The position numbers and the translations under genes were made by a program. A stretch of 61,381 bases of DNA from an uncultured Roseobacter sp. Lineage in GTDB: Bacteria > Pseudomonadota > Alphaproteobacteria > Rhodobacterales > Rhodobacteraceae. The notes below the pieces were generated by a model that did no database searches, had not been told where the DNA came from, and saw only the letters and a list, made by a program, of their open reading frames with translations. The stretch spans positions 1-61,381 of the forward strand of contig CANKZM010000013.1 in the NCBI GenBank assembly GCA_947488305.1, written 5' to 3'. How positions within the stretch are numbered: the first letter of the stretch is position 1; each line of letters begins with the position of its first letter. This document shows, one piece after another, positions 1 through 8,328 of this stretch.

Positions 1-77
1 TTTGCTTTTTGTCGGGCTGCTGCTCTTTGCCGGGCTTTTCATCGAACGGTTCTACTGTCGCTACCTATGCCCGCTGG
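1..77. repeat. Terminal overlap, left copy (circular molecule)
   Basis: Bases 1-77 are identical to 61305-61381. The repeat lies inside the nirI coding frame and the frame continues in phase across the join. This is an overlap left when a circular contig is written linearly, not a biological repeat. The unique circle is 61,304 bp. Confidence 0.95.
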
Positions 78-304
78 GCGCGGCATTGGCGATCCCTGCC
101 AAGCTGAAGATCTTCGACTGGCTCCGCCGCCGCCCGCAATGCGGCCGCGAGTGTCGGCTGTGCGAGCAGAACTGCACCGTCGGCGCGATTGACCCGCTCG
201 GACGCATTAATCCCAACGAATGCATCCTCTGTCTGCGATGTCAGATGATCTTCCACGAACCGCACATCTGTACGGTTCTCAAACGCCGCAATCGCGCGGC
301 CTGA
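1..304 (+). CDS. nirI: NirI C-terminal part (gene split by the window edge)
   Basis: This is the last 100 codons of the gene that begins near 59626; the frames agree across the 77-base overlap. It holds the end of a membrane segment, a CRYLCP cluster motif and two ferredoxin-like cysteine sets (CGRECRLCEQNC and CILCLRC), as in NosR/NirI-family membrane iron-sulfur flavoproteins. The cytoplasmic 4Fe-4S domain is therefore intact. The stop codon is at 302-304, followed after 25 bases by the cytochrome c gene, which is probably co-transcribed. Confidence 0.93.
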   Translation, partial: LLFVGLLLFAGLFIERFYCRYLCPLGAALAIPAKLKIFDWLRRRPQCGRECRLCEQNCTVGAIDPLGRINPNECILCLRCQMIFHEPHICTVLKRRNRAA

Positions 305-329
305 CTCTGAAAGAAAGGAAACTGAAGCC

Positions 330-704
330 ATGAAACACCTCGCAATCGGTCTTTTGTCATTAACCCTCGCAGCCCCCGCATTCGCGACAGGTGATGCAGA
401 GAAAGGCGAGAAAGTCTTTCGCAAATGCAAAGCCTGCCACGCCGTGGGTGAGGACGCCAAAAACAAGGTCGGCCCGACCCTGAACGGTGTCATGGGTGCC
501 GCTGCCGGCGCCAATCCTGATTTCAAATACTCCGACGCGCTGATCGAAATGGCCGAAGGGGGTCTGGTCTGGGATGAGGCCAATATGGCGGCGTTTTTGA
601 CCAAGCCCAAAGAGTTCATGCCCAAGACCAAGATGAGCTTTGCAGGCCTTCGCAAAGAAGACGATGTGGCCAACGTCATTGCCTATCTGGCGACCTTCAA
701 CTGA
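330..704 (+). CDS. Periplasmic c-type cytochrome (c2/c550-like)
   Basis: A 124-residue protein with a cleavable Sec signal (about residues 1-19, ending AFA) and one heme c site, CKACH at residues 33-37. It has the size and pattern of small class I cytochromes c that shuttle electrons in the periplasm. It sits between nirI and norC, so its likely job is to carry electrons to nitrite reductase NirS and/or NO reductase NorC; this is inferred from position. A purine-rich ribosome site (AAAGGAAA) precedes the ATG. The NnrR-like site for norC starts 5 bases after its stop. The exact family name (c2, c550 or c551) cannot be fixed by eye. Confidence 0.88.
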   Translation: MKHLAIGLLSLTLAAPAFATGDAEKGEKVFRKCKACHAVGEDAKNKVGPTLNGVMGAAAGANPDFKYSDALIEMAEGGLVWDEANMAAFLTKPKEFMPKTKMSFAGLRKEDDVANVIAYLATFN

Positions 705-709
705 AGCGC

Positions 710-723
710 TTGACTTTCGTCAA
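710..723. promoter_or_regulatory. NnrR/Dnr (Fnr-type) box before norC
   Basis: TTGAC-TTTC-GTCAA, a perfect inverted repeat of the Crp/Fnr type, ends 61 bases before the norC start. A site at about -41 from transcription start would leave a short leader, as expected for a class II activator site. Confidence 0.85.
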
Positions 724-784
724 GGTCGCCTCCCGCGACCTTGACCATGCTTGCCCCAACGGCCTGTAAGAAAAGGAGGATAGG

Positions 785-1237
785 ATGCGTGATGTTCTCA
801 CGACTTCCATGGCCCGCAATATTTTCTATGGCGGGTCGGTATTTTTTATACTCATCTTTGTCGGACTGTCGGTGCATTCGCATCGCTACATCGTCACGAC
901 ATCTACCGACACGGCAGGCCTGACCGATGAGGTCGCACATGGCAAACGCGTCTGGGAGCACAACGCCTGCATCAATTGCCACACGATCCTGGGTGAAGGC
1001 GCTTACTTCGCACCGGAGCTGGGCAATGTGATGACGCGTTGGGGCGTTGAAGACGACCCCGAAGCCGCTTTCGAGACGCTCAAGGCCTGGATGGACGCCA
1101 TGCCGACCGGCATCGAAGGGCGACGGCAGATGCCAAACTTCGGCTTGTCAGATGAAGAGTACCGCGCGCTCAGCGAATTCCTGCTGTGGACAAACAAGAT
1201 CCGCACGCAGGACTGGCCACCGAATGATGCAGGCTAA
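785..1237 (+). CDS. norC: Nitric oxide reductase subunit C (cytochrome c)
   Basis: A 150-residue membrane-anchored cytochrome c. One N-terminal membrane helix (about residues 12-32) is followed by a periplasmic domain with the heme site CINCH at 62-66 and a C-terminal methionine region (MPNFG) suitable as axial ligand. It passes electrons from soluble cytochromes to NorB. Its length is normal for cNor. An AAGGAGGAT ribosome site precedes the ATG. It is the first gene of norCBQDEF, with norB 12 bases downstream. Confidence 0.97.
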   Translation: MRDVLTTSMARNIFYGGSVFFILIFVGLSVHSHRYIVTTSTDTAGLTDEVAHGKRVWEHNACINCHTILGEGAYFAPELGNVMTRWGVEDDPEAAFETLKAWMDAMPTGIEGRRQMPNFGLSDEEYRALSEFLLWTNKIRTQDWPPNDAG

Positions 1238-1249
1238 GGGGGAACAGAC

Positions 1250-2620
1250 ATGAAATATCAATCTCAATCCATCGCATTGGTCTACTTTGCCGTTGCCCTT
1301 GCGCTCTTTGCCATTCAGGTGTCGGGCGGCCTGCTCGCGGGCTGGATCTATGTCAGCCCGAACTTCCTGTCCGAAATCCTGCCCTTCAACATCGTGCGGA
1401 TGTTGCACACCAATTCGCTGATTGTCTGGCTCTTGCTGGGCTTCATGGGGGCGGCCTACTTCCTGATCCCCGAGGAATCGGAATGCGAAATCCATTCGCC
1501 ATTTCTGGCCTATGTCCAATTGGCCATTCTGGTGCTTGGGACCCTGGGCGTGGTGGTCACCTATCTCTTCAACCTCTTTGAGGGCAACTGGCTGCTGGGC
1601 AAGGAAGGGCGCGAATTCCTCGAGCAGCCGATGTGGGTCAAGCTGGGCATCGTGGTGGCCGCGCTGATTTTCCTGTTCAACATCACAATGACGGTGCTCA
1701 AAGGCCGCAAGACCGCGATCACCAACGTGCTGCTGCTGGGCCTCTGGGGTCTGGTGCTGCTGTTCCTCTTTGCCTTCTACAACCCCTCCAATCTGGCGCT
1801 CGACAAGCAATACTGGTGGTATGTTGTGCACCTCTGGGTCGAAGGCACCTGGGAGTTGGTCATGGCCTCGATTCTTGCCTTCCTGATGCTCAAACTGACG
1901 GGCGTGGACCGTGAAATCGTCGAGAAATGGCTCTATCTTATCGTTGCCACGGCGCTGTTTTCCGGCATCCTTGGCACCGGTCACCACTACTACTGGATTG
2001 GAACACCGGGCTACTGGCAGTGGATCGGGTCGATCTTCTCCAGCCTCGAAGTTGTGCCCTTCTTCGGCATGATGGCCTTTGCCTTCGTGATGGTCTGGAA
2101 GGGCCGCCGCGATCACCCCAACAAGGCCGCTTTGCTGTGGTCGCTGGGCTGTGCCACGCTCGCCTTCTTTGGCGCGGGTGTCTGGGGTTTCCTGCATACG
2201 CTGCACGGGATCAACTACTACACCCACGGCACGCAGATCACCGCCGCTCACGGGCATCTGGCCTTCTTTGGGGCTTACGTCTCGCTGAACCTCGCGATCT
2301 TCAGCTACGCGATCCCGATCCTGCGGCAGCGTGATCCCTATAACCAGGTGCTGAACATGGCCTCTTTCTGGCTGATGGCCGGTGGCATGACCTTCATGAC
2401 CTTCGTGCTGACCTTTGCCGGCACCGTGCAGACCCATGCACAGCGTGTGCAGGGCGAGTACTTCATGGATGTGCAGGAGGCACTGGCGGTCTTCTACTGG
2501 ATGCGCTTCGGATCCGGCATCGCAGTTGTTGCGGGGGCTCTGTTGTTCATCTACGCCATCGCGATCCCCCGCAAAGAGGTGATCGATCCAACTGAGAAAC
2601 AACCGGTGGCCGCGGAATGA
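1250..2620 (+). CDS. norB: Nitric oxide reductase subunit B (catalytic)
   Basis: A 456-residue integral membrane protein of the heme-copper oxidase family with about 12 hydrophobic helices. It contains the conserved GTGHHYYWIG stretch and GxHGHLAFFGAY, which provide heme b, heme b3 and FeB histidine ligands in NorB proteins. It reduces two NO to N2O at the cytoplasmic membrane. The short length and the adjacent norC show a cytochrome c-dependent enzyme rather than the longer quinol-dependent qNor. The last bases overlap the start of norQ by 4. Confidence 0.98.
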   Translation: MKYQSQSIALVYFAVALALFAIQVSGGLLAGWIYVSPNFLSEILPFNIVRMLHTNSLIVWLLLGFMGAAYFLIPEESECEIHSPFLAYVQLAILVLGTLGVVVTYLFNLFEGNWLLGKEGREFLEQPMWVKLGIVVAALIFLFNITMTVLKGRKTAITNVLLLGLWGLVLLFLFAFYNPSNLALDKQYWWYVVHLWVEGTWELVMASILAFLMLKLTGVDREIVEKWLYLIVATALFSGILGTGHHYYWIGTPGYWQWIGSIFSSLEVVPFFGMMAFAFVMVWKGRRDHPNKAALLWSLGCATLAFFGAGVWGFLHTLHGINYYTHGTQITAAHGHLAFFGAYVSLNLAIFSYAIPILRQRDPYNQVLNMASFWLMAGGMTFMTFVLTFAGTVQTHAQRVQGEYFMDVQEALAVFYWMRFGSGIAVVAGALLFIYAIAIPRKEVIDPTEKQPVAAE

Positions 2621-3429
2621 ACATGGCCTCCACACCAAAAGAAGAGGGGGCGGCAAACGCCCCCTTTTACATGCCGCAAGGTGCTGAATGCGACGTCTTT
2701 GAAGCAGCCTTTGCCAACAACATGCCGCTGCTGCTCAAAGGACCCACGGGCTGTGGCAAGACCCGCTTTGTCAGTCACATGGCCGCGCGGCTGGGCAAGC
2801 CGCTTTATACCGTGGCCTGTCACGATGATCTCTCGGCTGCTGATCTGATCGGGCGGTATCTGCTCAAGGGCGGCGATACGGTCTGGGCCGATGGCCCGCT
2901 GACCCGCGCGGTGCGCGAAGGGGCGATCTGTTATCTCGATGAGGTGGTGGAGGCCCGCAAGGACGTCACCGTGGTGCTGCATCCGCTCACCGACGATCGG
3001 CGCATCCTGCCCATTGATCGCACCGGCGAGACGCTGGAGGCAGCACCCGGCTTCATGCTGGTCGCTTCCTATAATCCCGGCTACCAGAACATCCTCAAGA
3101 CGCTGAAACCCTCCACCCGGCAGCGGTTTCTTTCCCTCAGTTTCGACTTTCCCCCCGCAGATCAGGAAACCGCCATCGTGGCACAGGAAAGCGGGCTGGA
3201 CGCGGCGCGATGCCGAAACCTTGTGCGGCTCGCGGGCAAGTTCCGCGCGCTCAAGGGGCAGGATCTGGAGGAAGGTGTGTCCACCCGGCTGGTGATCTAC
3301 ACCGCCACGCTCATTCAGCGCGGTTTGCCGGTTGAGCAGGCGATCCATGCGGCGATGATCGAACCCCTCTCCGATGACGCGGATGTGCAGCAGGGGCTGG
3401 CCGATATCGTCATGACCGTCTTCGGGTGA
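2617..3429 (+). CDS. norQ: NorQ, MoxR-type AAA+ ATPase for NO reductase activation
   Basis: A 270-residue AAA+ ATPase with Walker A GPTGCGKT (about 42-49), a Walker B region ending in CYLDEV and a sensor stretch VASYNPGYQ. NorQ works with NorD to insert or activate the non-heme iron of NorB. The start chosen overlaps norB by 4 bases and gives the N-terminal APFY segment usual in the family; an internal ATG at 2671 is less likely. A strong hairpin followed by four T lies inside its first codons (2646-2668). Confidence 0.95.
   Translation: MNMASTPKEEGAANAPFYMPQGAECDVFEAAFANNMPLLLKGPTGCGKTRFVSHMAARLGKPLYTVACHDDLSAADLIGRYLLKGGDTVWADGPLTRAVREGAICYLDEVVEARKDVTVVLHPLTDDRRILPIDRTGETLEAAPGFMLVASYNPGYQNILKTLKPSTRQRFLSLSFDFPPADQETAIVAQESGLDAARCRNLVRLAGKFRALKGQDLEEGVSTRLVIYTATLIQRGLPVEQAIHAAMIEPLSDDADVQQGLADIVMTVFG
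2646..2668 (+). terminator. Terminator-like hairpin inside norQ codons
   Basis: GGGGGCG, loop GCAAA, CGCCCCC, then TTTT. The stem is seven perfect GC-rich pairs followed by a short T run, in sense orientation, 26 bases after the norB stop. It could act as a partial terminator lowering norQDEF relative to norCB, or as a 3' stabiliser of norCB mRNA. The T run is only four bases, so full termination is doubtful. Confidence 0.45.
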
Positions 3430-3432
3430 TCC

Positions 3433-5337
3433 ATGGCCGATGCGCTGGAGCCTTGGGAGCCGGAAGAAACCATTGGCAAGATCTGGCACCGCTGGGCCAG
3501 CCGCTTTGATGCGCCCGATGCCCACCATCCAGACGCCGCCGTTCAGCTTGAAGATGAAATCGCGCGGCTTGCCGTGCTGTTTCGCGGACTGGGCGGCGAC
3601 ACTTCGGTTGAACTGCGTCCCGTTGCTGCAGAGGCCAGTCATCACCGGCTAAGCTGGCGACGCAAGCTTGGCACCTGGGCCGAAGTGGTGCCGCAGGCGA
3701 CTTTTGACGGCGAAATCCTGCGCCTGCCCGCCACGCTGGACCTCTTTCCCGATGCCGCCCTGAACCGCGCGCTCTACACGTGGCTGGTCGCCTGTGTCGC
3801 CCCGGTGCGACAGCTCCCGACCCGCCCCACCGACCCGCTGGCCGCTGATCTGGCTTATATTCAGGCCGGGCAGGAAATGACCCTGCGGACGCTGAACGAT
3901 TGCCCCGGTCTCCTACCTCTCTACACGAGACTGAAAGATGCGCATCTCGCCAGTCGCCCGCGCCATGCTCTTCCTGAACCCGAGGCGGCGGTCGAGGCAA
4001 TTGCCCGGTACATGCTGGATGACGGTGCAGAACCTGATGTTCCAACAACACCGGCCCCGTCGCGCTATCGCCCGCTACGCCCCCTGCCCTTCTGGCCCCG
4101 GCTTGTCCCACCGGAGAACACCCGCCTTTCCGCAACCGATGACCCCCCTCAACCCGACGACACAGCGGCGCATGAAACTTTGGAAAGCACCAAAAAAGCC
4201 ACTCGAAAGGCAGCAGACCAGACCGACCGGCGCGACAGCCTGATCCTGCACAAGTTCGAAGCAATCCTGAGCTTCACTGATTTTCTGAACCTCAATCGCC
4301 GGACCGATGATGACGATCCCGAAGCCGCGAAGAAAGCCCTCGATGATCTGGAGGAGCTGTCGCTGACAGATATCTCCAAAGCGCCTGCCACGCGGCTCAA
4401 ACTGAACCTCGATCTGGCCGCATCGGATGTGAACCGCGAGGCGCTGTCGGGAGAGCATACCTACGACGAATGGGACGCGCGCAGCCAAAGCTATCTGAAA
4501 GATCACTGCCGGGTTTTTGCGTCGCTGACAGAGCCTGCCGAGGCCCCTGCCCCGCAGGATGCAGCCGCCACTCGCCGCATCCGCACGGTGCGCCGCCAGT
4601 TCGAAGCCTTTCGCCCGCGACCCGTCACGCTCAAAGGCCAACCAGACGGGGACACGCTTGATCTGGCCGCCGTGGTTCGGGCGCGCGCCGATCTGGCCGC
4701 CACGGGCAGCGCGCAGGACCGGCTCTGGTGCCAGACCCGCCCAACGGCCCGTGATCTGGCGGTCTCGATCCTGATTGATACGTCTCGCAGCACCGAAAGC
4801 GCCGTGACAGGTCGGGCTGTGATTGACATCGAACGCGAGGCGCTCACCGCTCTGGCCTGGGGCTTGCATGGGTGCGGCGACCCGCTTGCAATCCACGGGT
4901 TTTCCTCCCTGCGCCGCGACAGGGTCTATGTGGAATGTTGCAAGGATTTCACCGATCCAATGGGCGATCTGGTGGAGCGGAAACTGGCCAGCCTGCGCCC
5001 CGGCTTCTACACAAGGCTGGGGGCCGCGATCCGCCATACCTCCGCGCATCTGCAGAACGCACCCCAGTCAGCCAAGCTCTTGCTCATCCTGACCGACGGC
5101 AAGCCCAATGACATCGACCACTATGAAGGCCGCCACGGCATTGAGGATACACGACGCGCGATCCGCGAAGCCCGCATGCGTGGCCAGTCCGTCTTTGGCA
5201 TCACCGTCGACCCCAAGGGGCAAAGCTGGTTCCCCCGGCTCTTTGGCCCCGGCGGCTATGCGGTCATTGCCCACCCGGAGCATCTGACCACCACCCTGCC
5301 CGCAATCTACCGCCAGCTTGTGGGCTGCACCGCATGA
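3433..5337 (+). CDS. norD: NorD, von Willebrand factor A-domain activation protein
   Basis: A 634-residue cytosolic protein with a C-terminal vWA domain. The metal-ion-dependent adhesion site DTSRS lies around residue 449 and a later TDGKPND follows, both typical of NorD. The middle region is acidic and of low complexity. NorD partners NorQ in activating the NorCB complex. It begins 3 bases after the norQ stop and overlaps norE by 4, so it is translated in the same operon. Confidence 0.95.
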   Translation: MADALEPWEPEETIGKIWHRWASRFDAPDAHHPDAAVQLEDEIARLAVLFRGLGGDTSVELRPVAAEASHHRLSWRRKLGTWAEVVPQATFDGEILRLPATLDLFPDAALNRALYTWLVACVAPVRQLPTRPTDPLAADLAYIQAGQEMTLRTLNDCPGLLPLYTRLKDAHLASRPRHALPEPEAAVEAIARYMLDDGAEPDVPTTPAPSRYRPLRPLPFWPRLVPPENTRLSATDDPPQPDDTAAHETLESTKKATRKAADQTDRRDSLILHKFEAILSFTDFLNLNRRTDDDDPEAAKKALDDLEELSLTDISKAPATRLKLNLDLAASDVNREALSGEHTYDEWDARSQSYLKDHCRVFASLTEPAEAPAPQDAAATRRIRTVRRQFEAFRPRPVTLKGQPDGDTLDLAAVVRARADLAATGSAQDRLWCQTRPTARDLAVSILIDTSRSTESAVTGRAVIDIEREALTALAWGLHGCGDPLAIHGFSSLRRDRVYVECCKDFTDPMGDLVERKLASLRPGFYTRLGAAIRHTSAHLQNAPQSAKLLLILTDGKPNDIDHYEGRHGIEDTRRAIREARMRGQSVFGITVDPKGQSWFPRLFGPGGYAVIAHPEHLTTTLPAIYRQLVGCTA

Positions 5338-5864
5338 CCACAACCGCCAAGGGTCTGCCGGGCGAGGTGATGATGTGGGTTTTGATCTTTTCCGAACTGG
5401 CCGTCTTTGGGGCTGGTCTGGTGGCTTTTATGGGGGTGCGTCTGACCGACCCCGCAGGCTTTGCCGACGCACAAGCACATCTTATGGTCCGGCTCGCAGG
5501 CACCAACACGATCATTCTGGTGACATCGGGCCTTTTTGCAGCGCTGGCTGCGATTGCCGCGACCCCGAAAGCCGCACGCCTCTGGTTGCTCGGGGCCAGC
5601 CTTCTGGGCGTGGTTTTCCTCTGGCTCAAGGGCATCGAATACAGCGCCAAATCAGCAGCGGGCATCACTTTTGAGACCCATAGCTTTTTCACGTTTTACT
5701 ACCTGCTGACCGGGTTTCACGCCGCCCATGTAATTGCCGGGATTGTCATTTTAGGGCTGGTCGGTATCGCAGCTGTACCGCGCACGATCCAGACTGGCGT
5801 TGCCTTCTGGCATATGGTTGACTTGGTCTGGGTACTGCTTTTCCCGGTAATCTATTTGCTATGA
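5334..5864 (+). CDS. norE: NorE, cytochrome c oxidase subunit III-like membrane protein
   Basis: A 176-residue protein with about five hydrophobic helices that resembles the C-terminal part of cytochrome oxidase subunit III (FYYLLTGFHAAHVIAG and FWHMVDLVWVLLFPVIYL). In Paracoccus the homologue supports full NO reductase activity but is not essential. It overlaps norD and the next gene by 4 bases each, so translation is coupled. Confidence 0.92.
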   Translation: MTTTAKGLPGEVMMWVLIFSELAVFGAGLVAFMGVRLTDPAGFADAQAHLMVRLAGTNTIILVTSGLFAALAAIAATPKAARLWLLGASLLGVVFLWLKGIEYSAKSAAGITFETHSFFTFYYLLTGFHAAHVIAGIVILGLVGIAAVPRTIQTGVAFWHMVDLVWVLLFPVIYLL

Positions 5865-6112
5865 CAAATGGCCGATTGATACGGGCGTGGGCCTTGTTGG
5901 CGGACTTTACAGCGTTCAGCACCCTATTGCATTTCAGCGATGTGCACCCGTCCATCACGGGGTGTCTGATCTTGGGGGCGGGATGGGTCAAGGCCCGGCT
6001 CATTCTGCTCGACTATCTGGAACTGCGCGGCGTTCCAAACTGGTCAGCAGGTCTTCAAACAGGGCTTGCAGCGCTTGTGGCACTCTTGACGGTGTTGTTT
6101 CTGGCCGCCTAA
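5861..6112 (+). CDS. norF: NorF-like small membrane protein
   Basis: An 83-residue protein with two or three predicted membrane helices, in the usual norF place at the end of the nor operon. NorF is an accessory protein with no known catalysis, and identification rests mostly on size, hydrophobicity and gene order. Its last 4 bases overlap the end of the opposite-strand DUF4202 gene, so no terminator separates the two convergent operons. Confidence 0.8.
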   Translation: MTNGRLIRAWALLADFTAFSTLLHFSDVHPSITGCLILGAGWVKARLILLDYLELRGVPNWSAGLQTGLAALVALLTVLFLAA

Positions 6113-6696
6113 GCCGCAGCTTTGACCGCTTTTTCCAGCGGGTCAGGTAGCTCAAACTCCCGCAAGACCCGTGCCCGAGCCTCGGGCGACATCTTGCGCG
6201 CGGTCTTGGCCACGATGTCCAACACCTTTTCCGCCGGGTGTTTGGCCGCAAACGGCGCAAAGTACCACTTGAGGAAGGTAAAGCAGATCACGTCTTCCAG
6301 TTGCTGTACTTCCGCATCACGCTTGATGCCCTCTTTGCGCAACAAGACGCCAACCCGGTCACAGTCCTCTTCCGAATAGCCGGCGTCGGCCATTAAACCA
6401 GCAAGCCGGGCGCCATGGGCCTGACCCTGATCGCGCCGCCACTTGAGGTAACCGGCACGTCCTTCCGGGTAATCCGCGCGCTTGAGAAGCCAGCGTTCGA
6501 TATGCTGCCCCCGCGCCGCGATCTGCAACACATCCGACGCCTGCCCCTCGAAAAGCCGTTCCAATTCCGAGGTCATCCGCAGCCCGTAGAGATAGGCTTC
6601 AGGCTGTGCCTCGCCAGCGTCATCGCTGTCGATGGCAGGATCACATTTGTTGGCGACATCTATCGCCTCCAACACCGCTTTCAATTTTTCACTCAA
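6109..6696 (-). CDS. DUF4202 family protein
   Basis: A 195-residue soluble protein recognised as DUF4202 from its pattern: an ATGxDP-like beginning (ANKCDPAIDSDD), a histidine/tryptophan-rich middle (RGQHIERWLLKRADYPEGRAGYLKWRR) and an all-helical look. The biochemical role is unknown. The start overlaps the stop of the Crp/Fnr gene by 4 bases, so the two are co-transcribed, which ties this protein to denitrification control or support. It contains no heme, iron-sulfur or membrane motif. Confidence 0.8.
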   Translation of the reverse strand: MSEKLKAVLEAIDVANKCDPAIDSDDAGEAQPEAYLYGLRMTSELERLFEGQASDVLQIAARGQHIERWLLKRADYPEGRAGYLKWRRDQGQAHGARLAGLMADAGYSEEDCDRVGVLLRKEGIKRDAEVQQLEDVICFTFLKWYFAPFAAKHPAEKVLDIVAKTARKMSPEARARVLREFELPDPLEKAVKAAA

Positions 6697-7394
6697 TGCC
6701 GCACGCTCCAGGCTTCTGCCGGATCATCATCCGCATAAGATGCCAGCCTCTCCACCGACCCTATGATGGCATGGTCCTTTTTGATTGTCACACCAAAGGC
6801 CTTGAGGCGCCGGAACGCCCGCGACAGCGACTCGGGCTTCATGCCCAGCCAGGCCGCGATCAGGACCTTGTCATAAGGCAGGATCACCGTGCAGTTGCCG
6901 GTTTTGTCCCCGCATAACGACAGCAGAAAATCAGCGATGCGCTGGCCCGCTGTATGAGATTTCAATTGCTCCACATGCTGCACAAGGGATCTGTGGTTTT
7001 CGATGGAACCGGACAAGACAGACTGGCAAAGCTCCAGATCTTCGGACAAGGCTGCTGCCAGAAAACAGGCGTCAATCTGCACCACTGCCCCATCGGACAC
7101 GGCCTCTGCCCCGGACATATAAATCTGGTCGTGTAACACCGCTTCGTCGCCAAAAGTGTCGCACTTCTTGTACACCCCAACAACCGCTTCATTGCCGCAC
7201 GGGGTCATGCGATACGTCTTGATCCAGCCGTCGATGATGATGAACAGGCTGTGTGCCGACTCGCCCTGCAGGTAAATTGAGGCACCCCGGTGCAATGAGC
7301 GAACCGAGGACTTCCTCAAAAGCTTGTCAACGTTTTCAGTCTTTACACGTCGAAAAATTGCGGCTTGTCTGGCCGCTTCATACATGCTGTGCAT
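6693..7394 (-). CDS. Crp/Fnr-family regulator, Dnr/NnrR type
   Basis: A 233-residue regulator with an N-terminal cyclic-nucleotide-like beta-barrel and a C-terminal winged helix (KVLIAAWLGMKPESLSRAFRRLKAFG), typical of NO-responsive Dnr/Nnr regulators. It lacks the N-terminal cysteine cluster of Fnr, so it should not sense oxygen through a 4Fe-4S cluster. The ATG at 7394 was chosen because GAGGG precedes it at about 9 bases; a longer frame to 7523 has no such site. It is divergent from a second regulator and is the likely activator of the boxes found across this plasmid. Confidence 0.88.
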   Translation of the reverse strand: MHSMYEAARQAAIFRRVKTENVDKLLRKSSVRSLHRGASIYLQGESAHSLFIIIDGWIKTYRMTPCGNEAVVGVYKKCDTFGDEAVLHDQIYMSGAEAVSDGAVVQIDACFLAAALSEDLELCQSVLSGSIENHRSLVQHVEQLKSHTAGQRIADFLLSLCGDKTGNCTVILPYDKVLIAAWLGMKPESLSRAFRRLKAFGVTIKKDHAIIGSVERLASYADDDPAEAWSVRH

Positions 7395-7562
7395 GCTATG
7401 GCTTCCCTCATCCCTACCACGACTTGGCTGTAGCCGATCGGCGCGGTGATTCCCGCATTGGTGGGTATAGTCACCCGTCGTCAGGATAGGTTCCGGGGCA
7501 ATTCTGTCCTTGAGGATTCTCAAAACCGGGGCAAGAAAAAGTTAAAATCATTTGCGGCCCAC

Positions 7563-7576
7563 TTGATTGAGATTAA
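7563..7576. promoter_or_regulatory. Fnr/NnrR box between two divergent regulators
   Basis: TTGAT-TGAG-ATTAA, one base off the Fnr consensus TTGAT-N4-ATCAA. It ends 57 bases before the start of the right-hand regulator, a distance like that seen before norC and nnrS. It lies 169 bases from the left-hand regulator, so it probably serves the right-hand gene. The rest of 7395-7633 shows no gene. Confidence 0.65.
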
Positions 7577-7633
7577 AGCGCGGCGGCAAACAAACATCTA
7601 TTGTCCGCACAAAATTGTCATAAGGTGCAAGCC

Positions 7634-8326
7634 ATGGACACTGCATTTCTTTCTTACCAGGACCGAGAAACCATTCGGCAATCTGTCTTGTGTTCCGCGA
7701 TGAACGAAGACGATCAGGCTGAGATTTTGGCCAGTGGCACGATCAGTTCCTACCGGAAGTCAGACTATATCTTTGAACAGGGCGACACATCGCGGAACCT
7801 GTATCTCATCCTCAGCGGCTGGGCTCAGATCACCCGCGAGGAGCGGGATGGATCACAAACACTGATCGCGACTTTTCACAAGGGCGACAGCCTCGCCGAA
7901 GTCGCGGCTTTTCTCGGCAAACCCTATCCCGCGTCGGCGCAAGCGATGACCGATTTGCGTGTGCTTTCGGTGAACGGGGCCAATCTGCTCGATATCATGC
8001 AAAACAACCGTCAGGTGCTTTCCCAAACCCTCGCATCACTGTTTCACAAGCTGCATACGCTTATCGATGATGTGGAATGGCTGAAGTCGCGCACCATCCG
8101 CGAGCGGCTTGCGAAGTTCCTGCTTGAGCAAGTGCGGGACGACGAACCGAATACGCGGATACAATTGCCCTACAGCAAATCGCTGATCGCGGCCAAGCTG
8201 GGCACCAGCCCGCAGCAGCTGTCGCGTACATTCACTGAGCTGCAGGCGTTCGGCGTTCAGGTCGATGGCAGAATGGCCGTGATCGAGAATACCGACGTGC
8301 TCACGGAAATGCTGACCAAGAACTGA
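7634..8326 (+). CDS. Second Crp/Fnr-family regulator, Dnr/NnrR type
   Basis: A 230-residue regulator with a beta-barrel sensor domain (DYIFEQGDTSRNLYLILSGW) and a winged helix-turn-helix (KSLIAAKLGTSPQQLSRTFTELQAFGV). The two cysteine-containing positions near the start do not make an Fnr cluster. The ATG at 7634 follows the Fnr-like box by a normal promoter distance. It is convergent with nosX with only 2 bases between the stops. Whether it shares targets with its neighbour or senses a different signal cannot be told. Confidence 0.86.
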   Translation: MDTAFLSYQDRETIRQSVLCSAMNEDDQAEILASGTISSYRKSDYIFEQGDTSRNLYLILSGWAQITREERDGSQTLIATFHKGDSLAEVAAFLGKPYPASAQAMTDLRVLSVNGANLLDIMQNNRQVLSQTLASLFHKLHTLIDDVEWLKSRTIRERLAKFLLEQVRDDEPNTRIQLPYSKSLIAAKLGTSPQQLSRTFTELQAFGVQVDGRMAVIENTDVLTEMLTKN

Positions 8327-8328
8327 GG

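Noticed and set aside
2..304. A separate 100-residue ferredoxin-like gene at the left edge
   Set aside because: It is the C-terminal end of nirI, joined through the 77-base overlap.
1148..2656. 502-codon open frame on the minus strand across norB
   Set aside because: It is antisense to norB, whose protein is fully recognisable. The translation is rich in His, Gln, Glu and Asp without any domain, as expected from the complement of a GC-rich membrane-protein gene.
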